DNA of 64,000 bases from Tessaracoccus timonensis (GTDB taxonomy: Bacteria; Actinomycetota; Actinomycetes; Propionibacteriales; Propionibacteriaceae). The notes under the pieces were generated by a model, which searched no databases, had not been told where the DNA came from, and saw nothing but the letters and a program-made list of their open reading frames with translations. Below are positions 61,393-64,000 of the stretch, piece by piece (the stretch's first letter is position 1; each line of letters starts with the position of its first letter). The position numbers were made by a program, and so were the translations under genes. The stretch is from positions 682,001 to 746,000 of the forward strand of contig NZ_LT996886.1 in the NCBI RefSeq assembly GCF_900343145.1. The letters are read 5' to 3'.

Positions 61393-62366
61393 GCCTGCCC
61401 GTCGAAAAGCGACGTCACCGAGCCGTCGAGGAAGACCTCACGGATGGCCTGGGCCAGCAGCGGGGCAATCGAGAGCACGGTGAGGTTCTTGATCTCGTCG
61501 TGGCCGTCGGTGGGGAGGGTGTTCGTGACGATGATCTCCTCCATGCCCGAGTTGTTGAGACGCTCGACGGCGGGGCCGGAGAAGATGGGGTGCGTGGCTG
61601 CGGCGATGACCCGTTTCGCGCCGCGCTGCTTGAGCGCCTCGGCAGCCTGCACGATGGTGCCGGCAGTGTCGATCATGTCGTCGACGAGCAGGCACGTGCG
61701 GCCCTCTACCTCACCGACGACCTCGTGCACGGCCACCGTGTTGGCCTTGTTCGGGTCGCGGCGCTTGTGGATGATCGCCAGCGGGGCACCCAGCTTGTCG
61801 GTCCACATATCCGCCAACCGCACGCGGCCCGCGTCGGGAGAAACGACGGCGAGATTCTCGTCGTTGTACTTCTTTTTGACGTACTCGGCCAGCACGGGCA
61901 GGCCCCAGAGGTGGTCGACGGGGCCGTCGAAGAAGCCCTGGATCTGCGCGGCGTGGAGGTCGACGGACATGATGCGGTCGGCGCCGGCGGCCTTGAAGAG
62001 GTCGGCCACGAGGCGGGCGGAGATGGGTTCGCGGCCGAGGTGCTTCTTGTCCTGGCGGGCGTAGGGGTAGAACGGCGCGACGACGGTAATGCGCTTGGCG
62101 GAAGCACGCTTCAGTGCGTCCACCATGATGAGCTGCTCCATCAGCCACTCGTTGACCGGGGCGGTGTGCGACTGAATGACGAACGCGTCGCTGCCGCGCA
62201 CGGATTCCTGGAAGCGCACGTAGATCTCGGAGTTGGCGTACGCGATGGCCCGCGTGGGCACCAGTTCCTGGTCCATCAGCCTGGCCACTTCTTCGGCAAG
62301 CTCAGGATAGGCGCGACCAGAAAACAGCATCAGGTGCTTCTGGTTCGAGGCGAATTCCGTGCTCAA
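61389..62366 (-). CDS. prs: Ribose-phosphate pyrophosphokinase
   Basis: Prs makes PRPP from ribose-5-phosphate and ATP for nucleotide, His and Trp synthesis. KHLMLFSGRAYPELAEEVAR is the start, IVHSHTAP-like VIQSHTAPVNEWLMEQLIM follows, DRIMSVDLHAAQIQGFFDGP is the PRPP synthase signature, and RTCLLVDDMIDTAGTIVQAA is the PRPP-binding loop. TTG 62366 gives 325 residues, the family length; there is no ATG or GTG in a better place. It begins five bases after the glmU stop. Confidence 0.96.
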   Translation of the reverse strand: MSTEFASNQKHLMLFSGRAYPELAEEVARLMDQELVPTRAIAYANSEIYVRFQESVRGSDAFVIQSHTAPVNEWLMEQLIMVDALKRASAKRITVVAPFYPYARQDKKHLGREPISARLVADLFKAAGADRIMSVDLHAAQIQGFFDGPVDHLWGLPVLAEYVKKKYNDENLAVVSPDAGRVRLADMWTDKLGAPLAIIHKRRDPNKANTVAVHEVVGEVEGRTCLLVDDMIDTAGTIVQAAEALKQRGAKRVIAAATHPIFSGPAVERLNNSGMEEIIVTNTLPTDGHDEIKNLTVLSIAPLLAQAIREVFLDGSVTSLFDGQA

Positions 62367-62371
62367 TATTC

Positions 62372-63832
62372 TCAGTGCTCCCGTGACTCGGCGACCTTGG
62401 GGTTGATGGATCCATCGTGGGCGGCCGCAGCCTGATCCCACTTCGAGCCGGGTCGGCGCTTTGCGGCCCAGCCCTCAGAATTGTGTTGGCGTCCGCGCGC
62501 GACGGCAAGTGCGCCGGCGGGGACGTCGTCGGTGACCGCCGATCCGGCAGCGACGAAGGCGCCGGGGGCGATGTCGACAGGGGCGACGAGCACGGAGTTG
62601 GAACCGACGAATGCGTCCTTGCCGACGTGGGTGGTGTACTTCTTCTCGCCGTCGTAGTTGGCGAAGATGGTGCCGGCACCAATGTTGACGCCCTCGTCGA
62701 TGATCGCGTCGCCGCAGTAGGTGAGGTGCGGCACCTTCGCTGTCGGGGCGATCTTGGCGTTCTTCGTCTCGACGAACGCGCCGATCTTGCCGTCAGCACC
62801 CAGGATGGTGCCGGGGCGGAGGTAGCTGAATGGCCCGACGGTGGCTCCCTCACCAATGACCGCGAACGAGCCGTGCGTGCGGATGACTTCGGCATCCGCA
62901 CCCACCTCGACGTCCATGAGCGTGGTACTGGGGCCGATGATGGCGCCCTCGCCGATCGTGGTGGCGCCCTGCAGGATGGTGCCTGGGTGGAGCACGACGT
63001 CTTGGGCGAGGTCGACGTCGACGTCGATCCAGGTGGTGGTGGGGTCGATGATGGTGACGCCTTGGCGCATCCATTCGTCGAGGATGCGGCGGTTCATTTC
63101 GGCATTCATGCGGGCGAGCTGGACGCGATCGTTGACGCCTTCAACCTGCCACAGGTCTTCCGTGACGTAGGCGCCGACCTGCTGGCCGGTGCCGTTGGCG
63201 TGGGTGAGCACGTCGGTGAGGTAGAGCTCGCCCTGGGCGTTGTCGGCGTCGAGGTTGGCGAGGCCGGCCCGCAGCGTCTCGGCGTCGAAGACGTAGATAC
63301 CGGAGTTGATCTCCGTGATGGCGCGCTGCTCTTCCGTCGCGTCCTTGTGCTCGACGATCCCGCGCACGCGGTCACCGTCGCGGAGGATGCGTCCGTAGCC
63401 GGTGGGGTCGTCGACGTTGGCCGTCATCACCGTGACGGCGTTGCTGTGGGAGCGGTGCACGGCGACGAGCTGGCGGAGGGTGTCGCCGGTGAGCATCGGG
63501 ACGTCAGCGTAGGTGACGACGACGTCGCCATGGATGTTGTCTAGGCCGGCGAGTCCGCACTGGACCGCATGGCCAGTGCCGCGCTGCTCTTCCTGGACCT
63601 GCGAGGTGACCGACTCGTTGAGGCGCCCGAGCTCCTCGACGACTTGCTCGCGCTTGTTGCCCACCACGACGACGAGATGCTCCGGGTCGAGCGCGGCGGC
63701 GGCGGAGACCGCGTAGCTGAGCATGGTTTTGCCAGCTACTTCGTGCAGCACCTTCGATTTCTTTGATTTCATCCGGGTGCCGCCACCTGCAGCGAGGACA
63801 ACGACTGCGGACACTGGTGCGAGATCAGTCAA
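62372..63832 (-). CDS. glmU: Bifunctional UDP-GlcNAc pyrophosphorylase / GlcN-1-P acetyltransferase
   Basis: GlmU makes UDP-GlcNAc for peptidoglycan. The N-terminal uridyltransferase domain has VVVLAAGGGTRMKSKKSKVL and QRGTGHAVQCGL. The C-terminal left-handed beta-helix of hexapeptide repeats includes VGPFSYLRPGTILGADGKIG, KVPHLTYCGDAIIDEGVNIG and NYDGEKKYTTHVGKDAFVGS (acetyl-CoA and GlcN-P sites). TTG 63832 follows AGGAG at 5-nt spacing. It heads glmU-prs-crcB-crcB. Confidence 0.97.
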   Translation of the reverse strand: MTDLAPVSAVVVLAAGGGTRMKSKKSKVLHEVAGKTMLSYAVSAAAALDPEHLVVVVGNKREQVVEELGRLNESVTSQVQEEQRGTGHAVQCGLAGLDNIHGDVVVTYADVPMLTGDTLRQLVAVHRSHSNAVTVMTANVDDPTGYGRILRDGDRVRGIVEHKDATEEQRAITEINSGIYVFDAETLRAGLANLDADNAQGELYLTDVLTHANGTGQQVGAYVTEDLWQVEGVNDRVQLARMNAEMNRRILDEWMRQGVTIIDPTTTWIDVDVDLAQDVVLHPGTILQGATTIGEGAIIGPSTTLMDVEVGADAEVIRTHGSFAVIGEGATVGPFSYLRPGTILGADGKIGAFVETKNAKIAPTAKVPHLTYCGDAIIDEGVNIGAGTIFANYDGEKKYTTHVGKDAFVGSNSVLVAPVDIAPGAFVAAGSAVTDDVPAGALAVARGRQHNSEGWAAKRRPGSKWDQAAAAHDGSINPKVAESREH

Positions 63833-63950
63833 GAGCGCTCCTAACTCCGGCGTGCGCTACTCACTCTACTGCGCATTGCGTCGCTGTGTCTTGGATCAGT
63901 CAAGGCGGCGGCACGCACCCAGTACAGATGGCGTGTGGCGCCTGGTGTAG

Positions 63951-64000
63951 TGGCACCCCGGGTGGGAGTCGAACCCACTTCGCTAATCCTGATTCAAAGT
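63951..64000 (-). tRNA. tRNA-Gln (UUG), 3' part, cut by window edge
   Basis: The minus strand reads an anticodon region ACTTTGAATCAGG (anticodon TTG), a variable stretch, the T-arm GTGGGTTCGACTCCCAC and the acceptor strand CCGGGGT with discriminator G and an encoded CCA. The 5' half lies beyond the window end. A tRNA-Gln just upstream of glmU is a conserved actinobacterial arrangement. Confidence 0.85.

Overview
The window comes from a high-GC, Gram-positive actinobacterium. Many genes start with GTG or TTG, ATGA/GTGA start-stop overlaps are common, and actinobacterial families (DUF4245, DUF4307, DUF501-like, PIN-PhoH) are present. The gene order is also actinobacterial: tRNA-Gln, glmU, prs, rplY, pth, mfd, mazG, eno, ftsB, DUF501, ppx, tRNA-Leu. 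A member of the Propionibacteriaceae (Tessaracoccus-like) is my best guess, from remembered gene order and protein style; it is not proven here.

Layout. Positions 1-2.9 kb are a decayed margin: an IS256 transposase fragment, a degenerate IS3-family element, and a truncated and frameshifted lipoprotein/secreted-protein pair. Positions 2.9-23.5 kb are mostly core: rmuC, ilvA, a secreted GT-B-like protein with a vestigial LPxTG motif, a VapBC-type toxin-antitoxin pair, ispH, xseAB, a Z-prenyl transferase, trhA, PIN-PhoH, a BCCT carrier, a YyaL-like thioredoxin-fold protein, rhomboid, DUF4307, greA, a DUF2089/DUF4097 pair, ung and msrA. Positions 23.6-30.2 kb are accessory: four unrecognised small genes, a broken PIN toxin, and a peptidase E/MATE module present once intact and once or twice as relics, with GNAT and Nudix genes. 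Positions 30.4-47.6 kb hold two secreted SH3b-NlpC/P60-like proteins, a stand-alone trpB with a Trp leader peptide and attenuator, a fused amino-acid ABC transporter, rhodanese, a polysaccharide deacetylase, a flavin oxidoreductase, a 2H phosphoesterase, cobT-cobU-cobS, an S4 protein, a lipoprotein, a zinc metallopeptidase, Nudix and a Bax1-I family protein. Positions 47.7-64 kb are the minus-strand housekeeping block from tRNA-Leu to tRNA-Gln.

The most unusual signal is a set of at least nine long intergenic inverted repeats (about 50-110 bp). They have near-perfect arms of 15-36 nt and variable loops that often hold a smaller hairpin. Two arm sequences each occur at two distant loci with unrelated loops (22.8 and 51.2 kb; 20.7 and 40.4 kb), so these are dispersed palindromic families and not isolated terminators. 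They lie between convergent, divergent and co-directional genes alike, and one supplies the last codons of mazG. I know of no named element matching them. Other regulatory structures read directly from the sequence are a trp attenuator with tandem Trp codons, a 33-bp dyad operator over the trhA promoter, a 21-bp dyad over a leaderless DUF4097 promoter, and a palindrome in the vapBC promoter.
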